The notes below the pieces were generated by a model. That model did no database searches, was not told the DNA's origin, and saw only the letters and a list, made by a program, of their open reading frames with translations. Below, in pieces: positions 44,561-54,024 of a stretch of 64,000 bases of DNA (its first letter is position 1; the number at the start of each line of letters is the position of its first letter). This DNA comes from Pseudomonas fluorescens (GTDB taxonomy: Bacteria > Pseudomonadota > Gammaproteobacteria > Pseudomonadales > Pseudomonadaceae). The translations under genes and the position numbers were made by a program. The stretch covers positions 2,356,001-2,420,000 of the forward strand of contig LR782234.1 of NCBI GenBank assembly GCA_902825215.1, in the 5' to 3' direction.

Positions 44561-46504
44561 TCAGCGAGTCGCCGGACGCGCCGTGCGTTTGCGCGTACCG
44601 GCGGCTTTGCTGGCCGTCGACTTGCGCTTTTTCTTCCACGGCGCTGCGGCTTTGCCGGCAGGCGGCGGGCCGCTGATGGTCAGGCTGAGGGCGGAGCAGC
44701 GGCTGACCTGCTTGCTCATCCACGCAGCCTGTTTGGTGACGAATTCTTCCAGACTCATCTCGCCGCTCTGCACCATGTCCAGCGCCTGTTCCCAGATCGC
44801 CGTGGTGCCGGGGTCGGCGATCGCGCGCGGAACCGCATCGATCAGGCTGTACGCGGCAGGTGTCGCCGCCAGCGCCTTGCCGTTCTTCACTAGATAACCG
44901 CGATCCAGCAGCCCCTGGATGATCGACGCGCGGGTGGCTTCGGTGCCGATGCCGGTGGTGTCCTTGAGTTTCTGTTTGAGCAGCGGATCCTCGACCAGTT
45001 TGGCGACGTTCTTCATCGCCTTGATCAGATCACCTTCGGTGTAGGGTTTTGGCGGTTGCGTCCACAGATCCTTGAGATTCACTTTCGCCACAGCGCATTC
45101 GACGCCCTGGCTGAGGGTCGGCAAGGTTTGCGGTGCTGGTGCTTCGCGGCCCTTGGCCGGTGCCAGTGCTTCGGGCAATGCGCGCTTCCAGCCTGGTTCG
45201 ATGATCTGCTTGCCGACCGCACGCAACGCCTGCCCATTGCAATCGAAATCAGCCTGAGTGCGATCGTATTCGTGATTGGGCAGGAACTGCGCCAGGTAGC
45301 GCGCGCGAATCAGCGTGTACACCGCGCGATGTTTGCCGGTCAGGCGTTCGAGGTTTTTCGCGGCGATGGTGGGAATGATGCCGTGGTGAGCGCTGACCTT
45401 GGCGTCATTCCAGGCCCGCGAGCGCCGCTGCGGTTCGAGATAACCCTGCAAGGCTTCAAGGCTCGGATCGGCCTGACGCAATGCTGTGATGATCGATGGC
45501 GCCTCACCGTGTTGACTCAACGGCAGAAAGCCGCAATCACTGCGCGGATAGGTGATGACTTTGTAGGTTTCGTAAAGGGCTTGGGCGATGTCGAGGGTCT
45601 CCTGCGCGCCAAGGCCAAGCTTTTTCGAGCAGACTTCCTGCAAGGTGCCGAGATCGAAGGGCAGGGGCGCCACTTCGCGCATGCGCTCGGTTTTCAGCTT
45701 GATCACCCGTGCGCTGTCTGCACTGCTGATCGCCGCCGCTGCTTGTTGCGCCAACGCCTGATTCAGGCAGCGATCCTGATCATCACAAGCGTCCGCTGGT
45801 GCGCGCCATTGCGCGCTAAACGCTGTGCCGTTGTGCAGCAGTTCCACATCGATTGCCCAGAACGGTACGGGGACGAAATCGGCGATGCTGCGGTCGCGGT
45901 CGACCACCAGTCGCAGGGTGGGCGTCTGCACTCGGCCCACAGGCAGCACGCCCTGATAACCCGACTGCCGGCCCAGCAAGGTGAACAGTCGACTCATGTT
46001 CATGCCGATCAGCCAGTCCGCCCGTGAACGGCCCAGCGCCGAGTGATACAGGCTGAATGTTTCGGCTCCCGGTTTCAGCGCGGCCAAGGCCTTGCGAATC
46101 GACGCCTCGTCCAGCGCCGACAGCCACAAGCGGCGGATCGGCCCGCGATAGCGGCAGTGCTCGACCAGTTCCCGGGCGATCATCTCGCCCTCACGGTCGG
46201 CGTCGGTGGCGATGATCAGTTCGCTGGCCTCGCCAAGCAGACGCTTCACCGCTTTGTACTGGCTGGCGGTGCGCGGCTTGACGGTCATTTTCCACTTGTC
46301 CGGAATGATCGGCAGGTCCGCCAGCACCCAGCGTTTGTAGCGTGCGTCATAGGCATCCGGTGGCGCGGTTTCAAGCAAGTGGCCGATGCACCAGGTCACT
46401 GTGACGTCCGTTCCCAGCCAGCAGCCATCGCCCCGGCGTCTCGCGCCGAGCACGGCCGCAATATCTTTGGCCTGGGAGGGTTTTTCACAGAGGTACAGCC
46501 GCAT
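44561..46504 (-). CDS. topB: DNA topoisomerase III
   Basis: Type IA topoisomerase that decatenates and relaxes single-stranded regions. The 647 aa start MRLYLCEKPSQAKDIAAVLG (TOPRIM), with ATDADREGEMIARELVEH supplying the metal-binding Asp residues. The catalytic Tyr is in KVITYPRSDC. The C-terminus ends in a Lys/Arg/Ala-rich tail after GTEATRASIIQGLLDRGYL. Upstream in-frame sequence to 46627 is not TopB-like. Chromosomal copy; no conjugation genes nearby. Confidence 0.94.
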   Translation of the reverse strand: MRLYLCEKPSQAKDIAAVLGARRRGDGCWLGTDVTVTWCIGHLLETAPPDAYDARYKRWVLADLPIIPDKWKMTVKPRTASQYKAVKRLLGEASELIIATDADREGEMIARELVEHCRYRGPIRRLWLSALDEASIRKALAALKPGAETFSLYHSALGRSRADWLIGMNMSRLFTLLGRQSGYQGVLPVGRVQTPTLRLVVDRDRSIADFVPVPFWAIDVELLHNGTAFSAQWRAPADACDDQDRCLNQALAQQAAAAISSADSARVIKLKTERMREVAPLPFDLGTLQEVCSKKLGLGAQETLDIAQALYETYKVITYPRSDCGFLPLSQHGEAPSIITALRQADPSLEALQGYLEPQRRSRAWNDAKVSAHHGIIPTIAAKNLERLTGKHRAVYTLIRARYLAQFLPNHEYDRTQADFDCNGQALRAVGKQIIEPGWKRALPEALAPAKGREAPAPQTLPTLSQGVECAVAKVNLKDLWTQPPKPYTEGDLIKAMKNVAKLVEDPLLKQKLKDTTGIGTEATRASIIQGLLDRGYLVKNGKALAATPAAYSLIDAVPRAIADPGTTAIWEQALDMVQSGEMSLEEFVTKQAAWMSKQVSRCSALSLTISGPPPAGKAAAPWKKKRKSTASKAAGTRKRTARPATR

Positions 46505-46689
46505 AGCCACCATCGTCCATCGTTGTCCGGAGAGGGCACAGAATGGCCGGACTTGGCGCTGGGGGCAACTTTTATCTGTATGGATATACAGCGGCGGACA
46601 CGGTGAGCCGTTCGGCTGTAAACCCAACCAGACGCCGACGCATCAGCTATACCTGAATCGGTCTCTTCGCCGTATTCAGGAGAACCCCG

Positions 46690-47058
46690 ATGAAAAGCCC
46701 CGAACTCAGTCCCGTCATCAGCCTCGAACAACTCACCGGTTGCCTGTTGGTAAAATTCCACGGCATCCAGATTGCCGCATCCGCCCACGCGCTGATCCTC
46801 AACGAAGCCAATTACCCACCGGTTTATTACGTCCCCCGCGAAGACATCGAGGAAAAGTACTTCGCCCGCACGGATCACACCAGCTATTGCCCATACAAGG
46901 GCGACGCCAATTATTTCACGCTACAAGTGCCGGGACATGAAGCCGCGAATGCGGTGTGGACGTATGAGCATCCGAAAGTGTCAGTCGCCCCGATCCGCGA
47001 CTACGTGGCGTTCTATCCGGATCAGGTAGAGTTTAAGGTGATCGTGCCTGAGGACTGA
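46690..47058 (+). CDS. DUF427 protein
   Basis: 122 aa from ATG 46690 with GGAG 8 nt upstream. DUF427 hallmarks: VKFHGIQIAASAHALILNEA, YPPVYYVPREDI, SYCPYKGDANYFTL and WTYEHPKVSVAPIRDYVAFY. The fold is a small beta-barrel; function unknown. It is the last core-like gene before the accessory pair at 47120-48896. Confidence 0.88.
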   Translation: MKSPELSPVISLEQLTGCLLVKFHGIQIAASAHALILNEANYPPVYYVPREDIEEKYFARTDHTSYCPYKGDANYFTLQVPGHEAANAVWTYEHPKVSVAPIRDYVAFYPDQVEFKVIVPED

Positions 47059-47119
47059 GTCCACGTCCCGCGAATTGACACTCGAGTGGGGCTGTGTCTG
47101 CTAGGGTAACAGCCCATAT

Positions 47120-48121
47120 TCAGTCAAGCCGAAGAAGGTAATGCTGATAGATGGAATATTTCTTTTTCAGCAATGCACCAAAAAATACAGAAACGTCCCG
47201 GCCGTCCAGTTTCTGGAGATACTTCAACGCATGGGAAGTGTTCTGAAAGTTCGTGGTTCGGGACAGAAATGCCGAGCTGAGCGATTCCGAAACATCAGAG
47301 GCCTTTATGTTGAGGCCTTGCGTAGCAGGATCGAATGCTTCCTCTATCCAGCTCAATTGCGTGTCTTTGAGTCTTTCAAACGAGACAGGGCGGGTAATCC
47401 TGCTGAATACCTTGTCGGGGATTTGGCTTTGACTGCTCAGTGTTTCCACAAAAGAAGTGAACGAGCGGGCTTCACCAACGTTTTCCGGGTCCGAATGAAA
47501 AACAATACTCGGCGTAGCGCTGTTGTCGTAGCTGTAGCGGTGACGGTAAGTGGCCACGAGGCGATGAGGAATAATCGTTAACAGCCCATGAAAGTGTAAG
47601 GCTTGGAAACTCTGCGATTGGCTGTTGCCGGCCTCCGTATACACGTCATCACGGTAGTGCCATATTTCATGTCGCTTCAAATCCAGGGCTTTTTCGAGTC
47701 GGTTTTCCAGTTCGTGCTCGGACAGGAAAGTCGGGCATACGTAGGCGGCCGTGGATCGCAGCGAAAGCCAATACAAGGCATTGTGTTGCAGAGGTTCATC
47801 AGTACCCCTGTGTTTGCGAAGATCAAAGGCGAAGGCGCCTGGGTTGCTATTCACCGGGATGGCGTTGCGCGAAGAAATGATTTTGCTGGTGGATTTGCCG
47901 GAGTGAAAGCTTGAGGTTTTAGCCTGTATATAAAAGGGCTGAACGCTGGTTGCGACGGCATCGTAGCCACCGAGGTTACGTTCTTGTCTTTGCGTAACCT
48001 GCCGAATCTTGGCCCTGCCACCATTCCCGTCCGGTAGATCACGCAGCATTCGATCTATCAGGGTCAACAATTCGGCTTCAGCGAATTTGGCTTTTGAAAT
48101 CACGGATTCTTCCTTGGACAT
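47120..48121 (-). CDS. Unknown protein with PD-(D/E)XK nuclease-like N-terminus
   Basis: 333 aa, no named family recognised. The N-terminus has a helix with acidic residues (AKFAEAELLTLIDRM, Glu15/Glu17), then G-Y-D (Asp54) and the strand PFYIQAKTS (Gln66-x-Lys68). The order E...D...(E/Q)xK is that of a restriction-nuclease-like core. A further strand (TAAYVCPTFL, ~124-133) would fit the fold's last core strand. The C-terminal half is helical. It is 91 bp downstream of another protein with a similar motif. GC is lower than in neighbours, a sign of transfer. Fold assignment is inference. Confidence 0.6.
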   Translation of the reverse strand: MSKEESVISKAKFAEAELLTLIDRMLRDLPDGNGGRAKIRQVTQRQERNLGGYDAVATSVQPFYIQAKTSSFHSGKSTSKIISSRNAIPVNSNPGAFAFDLRKHRGTDEPLQHNALYWLSLRSTAAYVCPTFLSEHELENRLEKALDLKRHEIWHYRDDVYTEAGNSQSQSFQALHFHGLLTIIPHRLVATYRHRYSYDNSATPSIVFHSDPENVGEARSFTSFVETLSSQSQIPDKVFSRITRPVSFERLKDTQLSWIEEAFDPATQGLNIKASDVSESLSSAFLSRTTNFQNTSHALKYLQKLDGRDVSVFFGALLKKKYSIYQHYLLRLD

Positions 48122-48212
48122 TGAAACAGTTCTATGGATCGAAATGGCAAACGCGGGCTGCCTGCCTGGCTAGTCGGATTCACTGTTCCTTTGATGAGCC
48201 CAAAGCTTTCAA

Positions 48213-48896
48213 TCACGAACTCAACAAGAGCAACGCCACCATCGGGTAGTACCTGCCGTCGTGGCTATGCGTCTTCTGCGCATGGCTCGGAGCGACCCAG
48301 GCAATCGCAGCACAGGAGATGTCCAGAAGCATTTTCCGGAACATCCGGATCTGCACTACATCTGCTGGCTTGCCTGCTGAGTACGGAGCAATGAATACGG
48401 CGCCCAGCCTCGGCTCGTCGTAATGGACCCGGTTGGCATCCCGGATGGCCCACGCGCATTTTTCGTTGATTTGCGTCCTGGCACGCTCCGGGTTATCGAC
48501 GGGGACGTAGGAGACCTTTGCCTCGATGCTCCAACCGTGAGTTTCATTGGCAATATTCAGATCGTTGCGCCCAATGGAGGAGTACGACTCTGTCCCCTCG
48601 TTTGCAATTTTACGAACCTGATATTCCTCGATGGCTGTCCAGTCAGCCTTCCAGGCAGCACCCGCAAGAATGCTGACGTTAGCCTGCTCGTTGTACCAGT
48701 AAGGCAAATCATCGGCGTCCCATACATCGATGTAGCGCTGGACGCACTTAATCCAGCTGAGGAGGACTGGCCTTAGACCTTCTAGCGGTGCGTAGGGAAT
48801 CCCGACATGTCGGTCTCTTGCCGAAAGGTGATTTTCTGACGGAAATTGTTCGTTTTCTTGGGTAGGGCTGACAGTGGGACGTGGCGCATCGGTCAT
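48213..48896 (-). CDS. Unknown protein with PD-(D/E)XK-like motif
   Basis: 227 aa, family not recognised. A Trp/Tyr-rich helical N-terminal half ends in TAIEEYQVRKIA (Glu90/Glu91). Then come GRNDLNI (Asp112) and WSIEAKVSY (Glu125-x-Lys127), followed by a helix (INEKCAWAIRDAN) and strand RLGAVFIAPYS. This order matches a nuclease core: Glu, Asp, ExK, helix, strand. No signal peptide or TM. It is the upstream gene of a two-gene minus-strand unit with the 333-aa protein. Low-GC codon use suggests horizontal acquisition. Activity is untested inference. Confidence 0.6.
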   Translation of the reverse strand: MTDAPRPTVSPTQENEQFPSENHLSARDRHVGIPYAPLEGLRPVLLSWIKCVQRYIDVWDADDLPYWYNEQANVSILAGAAWKADWTAIEEYQVRKIANEGTESYSSIGRNDLNIANETHGWSIEAKVSYVPVDNPERARTQINEKCAWAIRDANRVHYDEPRLGAVFIAPYSAGKPADVVQIRMFRKMLLDISCAAIAWVAPSHAQKTHSHDGRYYPMVALLLLSS

Positions 48897-49004
48897 ATCC
48901 GGTTCCTTAGGATTAGCGGCTAGCCACCCGGTGAATGCTTGCCCGGGATGCGATGGTATTGAAGTGCCATTAATCTGTCGATGGTAATAATGCAGGCAGC
49001 AGAA

Positions 49005-49030
49005 AGCCGCTCGGGTACCCCCGAGCGGCT
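49005..49030 (-). terminator. Intrinsic terminator of the MFS gene
   Basis: AGCCGCTCGGG and CCCGAGCGGCT pair around TACC. On the minus strand a short TTTCT follows, 12 bp after the transporter stop codon. Confidence 0.8.
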
Positions 49031-49042
49031 CGGTTAATGTAC

Positions 49043-50665
49043 TCAGTTCTTGTCCAGATCGATATTCTTCGTCTCACGCAAGCAGATCATCCCCACCACC
49101 AGGCTCACCCCTGTAATCAGCACCGGGTACCACAGCCCATAGAAGATATCGCCGGTGTAGACCACCAAGGCAAACGACACGGTCGGCAGGAACCCGCCGA
49201 ACCAGCCATTGCCGATGTGATACGGCAGCGACATCGAGGTGTAGCGAATGCGTGTCGGGAACAGTTCGACCATCAGCGCCGCCAGCGGCCCGTAGCACAT
49301 GGCGGAGATGATGATCAGCGCGACGATCAAGGCGACGATCATCGGTTTGTTGATCTGCTGCATGTCAGCTTGTTGCGGGTAGCCGGCGAGGGTGATCGCG
49401 CCGCGCAGTGCCGCCTCATCGAAACCATCCAGCTTCACGTCGCCGACACTCACTTGCACAGCGCTGCCCGCAGGTGCAGCGACGCTGGAGTAGGGCAGGC
49501 CTTGCTTGACCAAAAAGGTCTTGACCTTGTCGCACGGACTGTCGAATTTGGCCTTGCCCACCGGATCGAACTGGAAGGTGCAAGTGGCGGGGTCGGCGAG
49601 GACGGTGATCGGCGCCTGACGGCTGGCCAGGTCGATTGCCGGGTTGGCGTAGTGGGCGAGAGATTTGAAGATCGGAAAGTACAGCGCGGTCGCCAGCAAC
49701 AAGCCCAGCATCAACACCGGTTTGCGCCCGACCTTGTCCGACAGCCAGCCGAAGAAAATGAAGAACGGCGCGCCGATGATCACGCTGACAATCAGCAGAC
49801 TGTTGGCCACCGCCGGGTCCATTTTCAGGAACTGGGTGAGGAAGAACAGCACGTAGAACTGCGCCGCATAAAACGTCACCGCTTGCCCAGCGTTGATGCT
49901 GAACAGGGCGATCAGCACGACCTTGAGGTTTTCCCATTTGCCGAAGGATTCGCGGATCGGCGCTTTCGAGGTTTTGCCTTCTTCCTTCATTTTCAGGTAG
50001 GCCGGCGACTCGTGCAGGCTCAGGCGAATCCAGGTGGAAATGCCCAGCAGCACGATCGACAGCAGAAACGGAATACGCCAGCCCCAGACTTCAAACTGGT
50101 CACCGGTGAAATAACGGCAACCGAGCACCACCAGCAGCGACAGCAACAGGCCAAGGGTCGCGGTGGACTGAATCCAGCTGGTATGAAAACCGCGCTTGCC
50201 AAGCGGCGCGTGCTCGGCCACGTAAGTCGCTGCGCCGCCGTATTCGCCGCCGAGCGCCAACCCCTGCAGCATCCGCAGCACCACCAGAATGATCGGCGCG
50301 GCAATACCGATGCTCGCATAGGTCGGCAGCAGGCCGACGCAGAACGTCGCCACGCCCATCAGAATGATCGTCGCCAGAAACGTGTATTTGCGCCCGATCA
50401 TGTCGCCCAGTCGGCCGAACACCAGCGCGCCGAACGGCCGCACGATGAAGCCGGCGGCGAACGCCATCAGGGCAAAAATGAACGCGGTGGTGTCGTTGAC
50501 CCCGGCGAAAAACTGCTTGCTGATCACCGCCGCGAGCGCGCCGTAGAGAAAGAAGTCATACCACTCGAATACCGTCCCGAGCGACGAGGCGAAGATGACT
50601 TTTTGCGTGGCATTGCTGGTCGCGGCGCTGCTCGCAGCGTCCAGCGGCTGAGCGTGTTCTGACAT
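49043..50665 (-). CDS. MHS-family MFS transporter with periplasmic insertion
   Basis: 540 aa from ATG 50665 (GAGGGA 7 nt upstream). Metabolite:H+ symporter hallmarks: GTVFEWYDFFLYGALA, RPFGALVFGRLGDMIGRKYT, RMLQGLALGGEYGGAATYVA. About 12 TM segments. Between the ninth and tenth lies a soluble ~90-residue insertion containing two cysteines (TCTFQFDP ... SPCDKVKTFL), which makes it longer than ProP/KgtP (~430-500). Substrate likely a small carboxylate or amino acid, not determined. Confidence 0.87.
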   Translation of the reverse strand: MSEHAQPLDAASSAATSNATQKVIFASSLGTVFEWYDFFLYGALAAVISKQFFAGVNDTTAFIFALMAFAAGFIVRPFGALVFGRLGDMIGRKYTFLATIILMGVATFCVGLLPTYASIGIAAPIILVVLRMLQGLALGGEYGGAATYVAEHAPLGKRGFHTSWIQSTATLGLLLSLLVVLGCRYFTGDQFEVWGWRIPFLLSIVLLGISTWIRLSLHESPAYLKMKEEGKTSKAPIRESFGKWENLKVVLIALFSINAGQAVTFYAAQFYVLFFLTQFLKMDPAVANSLLIVSVIIGAPFFIFFGWLSDKVGRKPVLMLGLLLATALYFPIFKSLAHYANPAIDLASRQAPITVLADPATCTFQFDPVGKAKFDSPCDKVKTFLVKQGLPYSSVAAPAGSAVQVSVGDVKLDGFDEAALRGAITLAGYPQQADMQQINKPMIVALIVALIIISAMCYGPLAALMVELFPTRIRYTSMSLPYHIGNGWFGGFLPTVSFALVVYTGDIFYGLWYPVLITGVSLVVGMICLRETKNIDLDKN

Positions 50666-50752
50666 GTCGGTATCCCTCACAGTGATTGTTTTTGTTGTTC
50701 CACTGGTGTTGCGTGTCCCGGTGTTGCGCGATGCCTTGCAGGTGTTGCAAAA

Positions 50753-50846
50753 CCCCGTGGGAGCGAGCCTGCTCGCGAAAGCGTTGTGTCAGTCAACTGC
50801 TAGGCCGAGTGAGCTACCGCATTCGCGAGCAGGCTCGCTCCCACAA
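50753..50846. repeat. REP pair (inverted), overlapping a coding 3' end
   Basis: CCGTGGGAGCGAGCCTGCTC (50755) faces GCGAGCAGGCTCGCTCCCAC (50825-50844). The right arm is read as the C-terminus of the GMC oxidoreductase gene. Confidence 0.85.
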
Positions 50847-52461
50847 GGGAGATATCTGTAGATTTGGACAGAATCAGCTGCGCAGCCTTCTCGCCAATCA
50901 TCAGCGTAGGCGAACAGGTGTTGCCGGAGATGATTCGCGGCATGATCGACGCATCGGCCACGCGCAAGCCGGGCACGCCGTGCACGCGCAGTTGCGCATC
51001 GACCACCGCATCGCCGTCGTTGCCCATGCGGCAGGTGCCGACCGGATGGAAAATCGTCGTGCCGATTTTCGCTGCGGCTTCGTGCAGTTGCTCCTCGGTT
51101 TGCAGGCTGTCACCCGGCAGATATTCGACCGGTTTGAACCCGCGCAAGGCAGGGGCGCTGACGATGCGTCGGGTTAACCGAATCGCGTCCGCGGCCACCC
51201 GCAGATCTTCAGGATGGCTCAAATAATTAGGGTTGATCAGCGGCGCCTGCTGCGGGTCGGCTGAACGGATCTCGATGCGCCCGCGGCTTTGCGGACGCAG
51301 ATCGCAGACCGAGGCAGTGAAGGCCGGGAAGCTGTGCAACGGCTCGCCGAAACGCTCCAGCGACAGCGGCTGGACGTGGTATTCCAGATTCGCCGAAGTC
51401 TGCTCCGGCCCCGAGCGCGCAAATGCGCCCAACTGACTCGGCGCCATCGACAGCGGCCCGCTGCGGTCATACAGATAACGCAAGCCCATGCCCATCTTGC
51501 CCCAGACGCTGCCGGCGATCTGGTTCAGCGTGCGGGCGTTTTCCAGTTGATAGATCAGCCGCAGTTGCAGGTGATCCTGCAGGTTGCCGCCGACACCTGG
51601 CAGTTCATGAATCACGCCGATGCCCAACCGTTCGAGCAGTGGCCGAGGCCCAATCCCGGAGCGCTGCAGAATGCTCGGCGAACCCACTGACCCGGCGCAC
51701 AGTACGATCTCCTTGCGTGCCTTGAATTGTTTGACCTGGCCTTCATGCCGCGCACTGACTTTCGAGGCGCGGCCATCCTCCAGCAGCACGCGGTCGACCT
51801 CGACGCCGGTCAGCACGGTCAGATTCGCGCGGTTGCGCACGGGTTTCAAAAACGCCTTGGCGGCATTCCAGCGCACCCCGGCTTTCTGGTTGACCTGAAA
51901 GTAGCCGCAACCCTCGTTGTCGCCCTGATTGAAATCGCTGACGCTGGCAATGCCGCTCTGCTCGGCCGCGCTGCGAAAGGCGTCGAGAATCGGCCACGAC
52001 AAGCGCTGCTGCTCGACCCGCCATTCGCCCTGGGCGCCATGAAAATCAGCGCTGCCGGCAAAGTGGTTTTCGCTCTGTTTGAACAACGGCAATACATCGT
52101 TCCACGCCCACCCGGGATTGCCCTCGGCGGCCCAGCCGTCGTAGTCGCTGGCCTGGCCGCGCATGTAGATCATGCCGTTGATCGACGAGCAACCGCCCAG
52201 CACTTTGCCGCGCGGATAGCTCAGCGCACGGCCGTTGAGCCCGGTCTGTTCCTCGGTTTTGAAACACCAGTCGGTGCGCGGGTTACCGATGCAGAACAAG
52301 TAACCGACCGGGATGTGAATCCATGCATAGTTGTCGCGCCCGCCGGCTTCAAGCAACAGCACGCGGCGCTGAGGGTCAGCCGACAATCGATTGGCCAGCA
52401 CACAGCCGGCCGGACCGGCGCCGACCACGATGTAGTCGTATTCATCGAGGGACGTCTGCAT
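50800..52461 (-). CDS. GMC-family FAD oxidoreductase (choline-dehydrogenase-like)
   Basis: 553 aa from ATG 52461 with GAGG 7 nt upstream. FAD motif [21 protein letters not shown] signature [20 protein letters not shown], second signature [15 protein letters not shown], and active-site region [10 protein letters not shown] followed by [18 protein letters not shown]. It oxidises an alcohol, but the substrate is unknown. The last ~20 residues (after [20 protein letters not shown]) are encoded by a REP element rather than by family sequence. The divergent LysR gene probably regulates it. Confidence 0.88.
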   Translation of the reverse strand: MQTSLDEYDYIVVGAGPAGCVLANRLSADPQRRVLLLEAGGRDNYAWIHIPVGYLFCIGNPRTDWCFKTEEQTGLNGRALSYPRGKVLGGCSSINGMIYMRGQASDYDGWAAEGNPGWAWNDVLPLFKQSENHFAGSADFHGAQGEWRVEQQRLSWPILDAFRSAAEQSGIASVSDFNQGDNEGCGYFQVNQKAGVRWNAAKAFLKPVRNRANLTVLTGVEVDRVLLEDGRASKVSARHEGQVKQFKARKEIVLCAGSVGSPSILQRSGIGPRPLLERLGIGVIHELPGVGGNLQDHLQLRLIYQLENARTLNQIAGSVWGKMGMGLRYLYDRSGPLSMAPSQLGAFARSGPEQTSANLEYHVQPLSLERFGEPLHSFPAFTASVCDLRPQSRGRIEIRSADPQQAPLINPNYLSHPEDLRVAADAIRLTRRIVSAPALRGFKPVEYLPGDSLQTEEQLHEAAAKIGTTIFHPVGTCRMGNDGDAVVDAQLRVHGVPGLRVADASIMPRIISGNTCSPTLMIGEKAAQLILSKSTDISLVGASLLANAVAHSA

Positions 52462-52594
52462 TCCCTGACCTCGCTTTTTGTTTTTATTGTCGGACACTCT
52501 AGTTGTTAGCTTTCGTTAAAAGAATGTTAGTTTTTGCGCAGCCGCTGTGCGTTTTCAAACAGCCCGCATTGACCTTAGCTGACAAGGAAGCGCC

Positions 52595-53479
52595 ATGTTC
52601 GACTGGAACGACCTGCGGTTTTTTCTCGAGCTGCAACGCAGCGGCCGCCTGCTCACCGCCGCCCGCCGGCTCAACACCACCCATGCCACCGTCGCACGCC
52701 ACATCGAAGCCATCGAGAAAAGCCTCGGCACCGCGCTGTTCGTCCAGCACGCTCAAGGGTACGAGATGACCCCGGCCGGGGAGGCGCTGCTCAAGCATGC
52801 CGAAGCGATGGAAAACGTCGCGCTGCTGGCCCAGGAAGAAATCACCCAGTCCAGCGCGCCGCTGGGCAAGATCCGTGTTGGCGTGACCGAAGGCCTCGGC
52901 GTCAAGTTTCTCGCCAGCCGCATGATCGGCCTGTTCGAACGCTATCCGGGGCTGGAAGTGGAGCTGGTTGCGGTGCCGCGCTTTGTCAGCATCCTCAACC
53001 GCGAGGCGGAAATCAGCATCCACCTCGAACGCCCGGCGGCCGACATGCTGGTCACCCGTAAACTCACGGATTACCGACTGGCGCTCTATGCCAGCCAGGC
53101 TTATCTGGACAAAGCGCCGCCCTTGCACAGCCGCGAAGATCTGGGGCGGCATGCATGGATCGGCTATGTCGATGATCTGCTGTTCAGTCAGGAACTGATG
53201 TTCCTCAACAGCTTTTGCCGCAGCCCGCGCGTGGTGTTCCACAGCACCAGCGTCATCGCCCAGCAGGAAGCCGCGCGCTCGGGACTGGGCATTGCGGTTT
53301 TGCCTTGCTACATGGCGGCGTCTGATCCGGCGCTGGTGCCGTTGCTGGCGGATGAAAGCATTGAACGCAGCTACTGGATCAGTACGCGGCGTGAGTTGCA
53401 CAAGTCAGTGCGCCTGCGTGTGGTCTGGGATTATGTGGTGGGGTTGTGCGAGGCGGAGCAGGGGTTGCTGCTCGGTTAA
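52595..53479 (+). CDS. LysR-family transcriptional regulator
   Basis: 294 aa. HTH: MFDWNDLRFFLELQRSGRLL, THATVARHIEAIEKSLGTALF; effector domain from ~90. It resembles the LysR subgroup with a W-N-D-L-R-F start that commonly controls a divergent oxidoreductase. The 133-bp gap to the GMC gene is AT-rich with GTTAGCTTTCGTTAA near 52504, a plausible regulatory site. Inducer unknown. Confidence 0.9.
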   Translation: MFDWNDLRFFLELQRSGRLLTAARRLNTTHATVARHIEAIEKSLGTALFVQHAQGYEMTPAGEALLKHAEAMENVALLAQEEITQSSAPLGKIRVGVTEGLGVKFLASRMIGLFERYPGLEVELVAVPRFVSILNREAEISIHLERPAADMLVTRKLTDYRLALYASQAYLDKAPPLHSREDLGRHAWIGYVDDLLFSQELMFLNSFCRSPRVVFHSTSVIAQQEAARSGLGIAVLPCYMAASDPALVPLLADESIERSYWISTRRELHKSVRLRVVWDYVVGLCEAEQGLLLG

Positions 53480-53500
53480 CCGCCTCACAGAAATCCCCCT

Positions 53501-53588
53501 GTAGGCCTTCGCCTGCTCGCGATAGCGGTGTGTCAGTCAAGAAGATGTTGAATGATAGATGGCTATCGCGAGCAGGCGAAGGCCTACA
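53501..53588. repeat. REP pair, perfect 25-bp inverted repeat
   Basis: The arms 53501-53525 and 53564-53588 are exact inverse complements, starting GTAGGCCTTCGCCTGCTCGC. They end 23 bp before the ars operator. Confidence 0.9.
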
Positions 53589-53611
53589 AGGGGCAGCATT
53601 TCAGGTTGCGA

Positions 53612-53633
53612 AATATATGGATATCCGTATATT
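53612..53633 (+). promoter_or_regulatory. ArsR operator
   Basis: A 22-bp near-perfect palindrome centred on GATATC (AATATATGGATATCCGTATA then TT) lies 30 bp before arsR. It is AT-rich and of the size bound by ArsR/SmtB dimers, so arsenite-relieved autorepression is expected. Confidence 0.7.
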
Positions 53634-53662
53634 CGATTTCCCGTATGTCTTGGGCCCACCCC

Positions 53663-54010
53663 ATGCTCACTCCCACCGAAGTCTTCAAAAGCCTCGCCGA
53701 TGAAACCCGCGTCCGCGCCATGCTGCTGATCGCCGCGCAGGGTGAGCTGTGCGTCTGCGAACTGATGTGCGCGCTCAACGACAGCCAACCGAAGATCAGC
53801 CGCCACCTCGCGCAATTGCGCAGCAATGGCCTGCTGCTCGACCGGCGCCAGGGCCAGTGGGTCTATTACCGTCTCAATCCGGATCTGCCAGGGTGGATCG
53901 CGCAAATCCTGCAAATGACGTCCGAAGCCAACACCGCCTGGCTACAGGACAACATCGCCCGCCTGCAGAACATGCACGGGCGTCCGGTTCGTGAAGCAGC
54001 GTGCTGCTGA
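53663..54010 (+). CDS. arsR: ArsR arsenic-responsive repressor
   Basis: 115 aa from ATG 53663 (MLTPTEVFKSLADETRVRAM). Winged HTH with LCVCELMCALNDSQPKISRH: the ELCVCEL pair of cysteines is the As(III) site of ArsR helix 3. C-terminal Cys-Cys is also present (EAACC). First gene of arsR-arsC-arsH. An in-frame ATG at 53645 is possible, but the family starts near the chosen one. Confidence 0.92.
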   Translation: MLTPTEVFKSLADETRVRAMLLIAAQGELCVCELMCALNDSQPKISRHLAQLRSNGLLLDRRQGQWVYYRLNPDLPGWIAQILQMTSEANTAWLQDNIARLQNMHGRPVREAACC

Positions 54011-54024
54011 TGGAGAAAAAAACC

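Noticed and set aside
44089..44676. 195-codon + strand frame across the gap and topB end
   Set aside because: Overlaps topB antisense for its last third and has cysteine/arginine-rich, non-native composition; no ribosome-binding site.
49037..50662. 541-codon + strand open frame
   Set aside because: Antisense of the MFS transporter; His/Gln/Arg-rich composition typical of a shadow.
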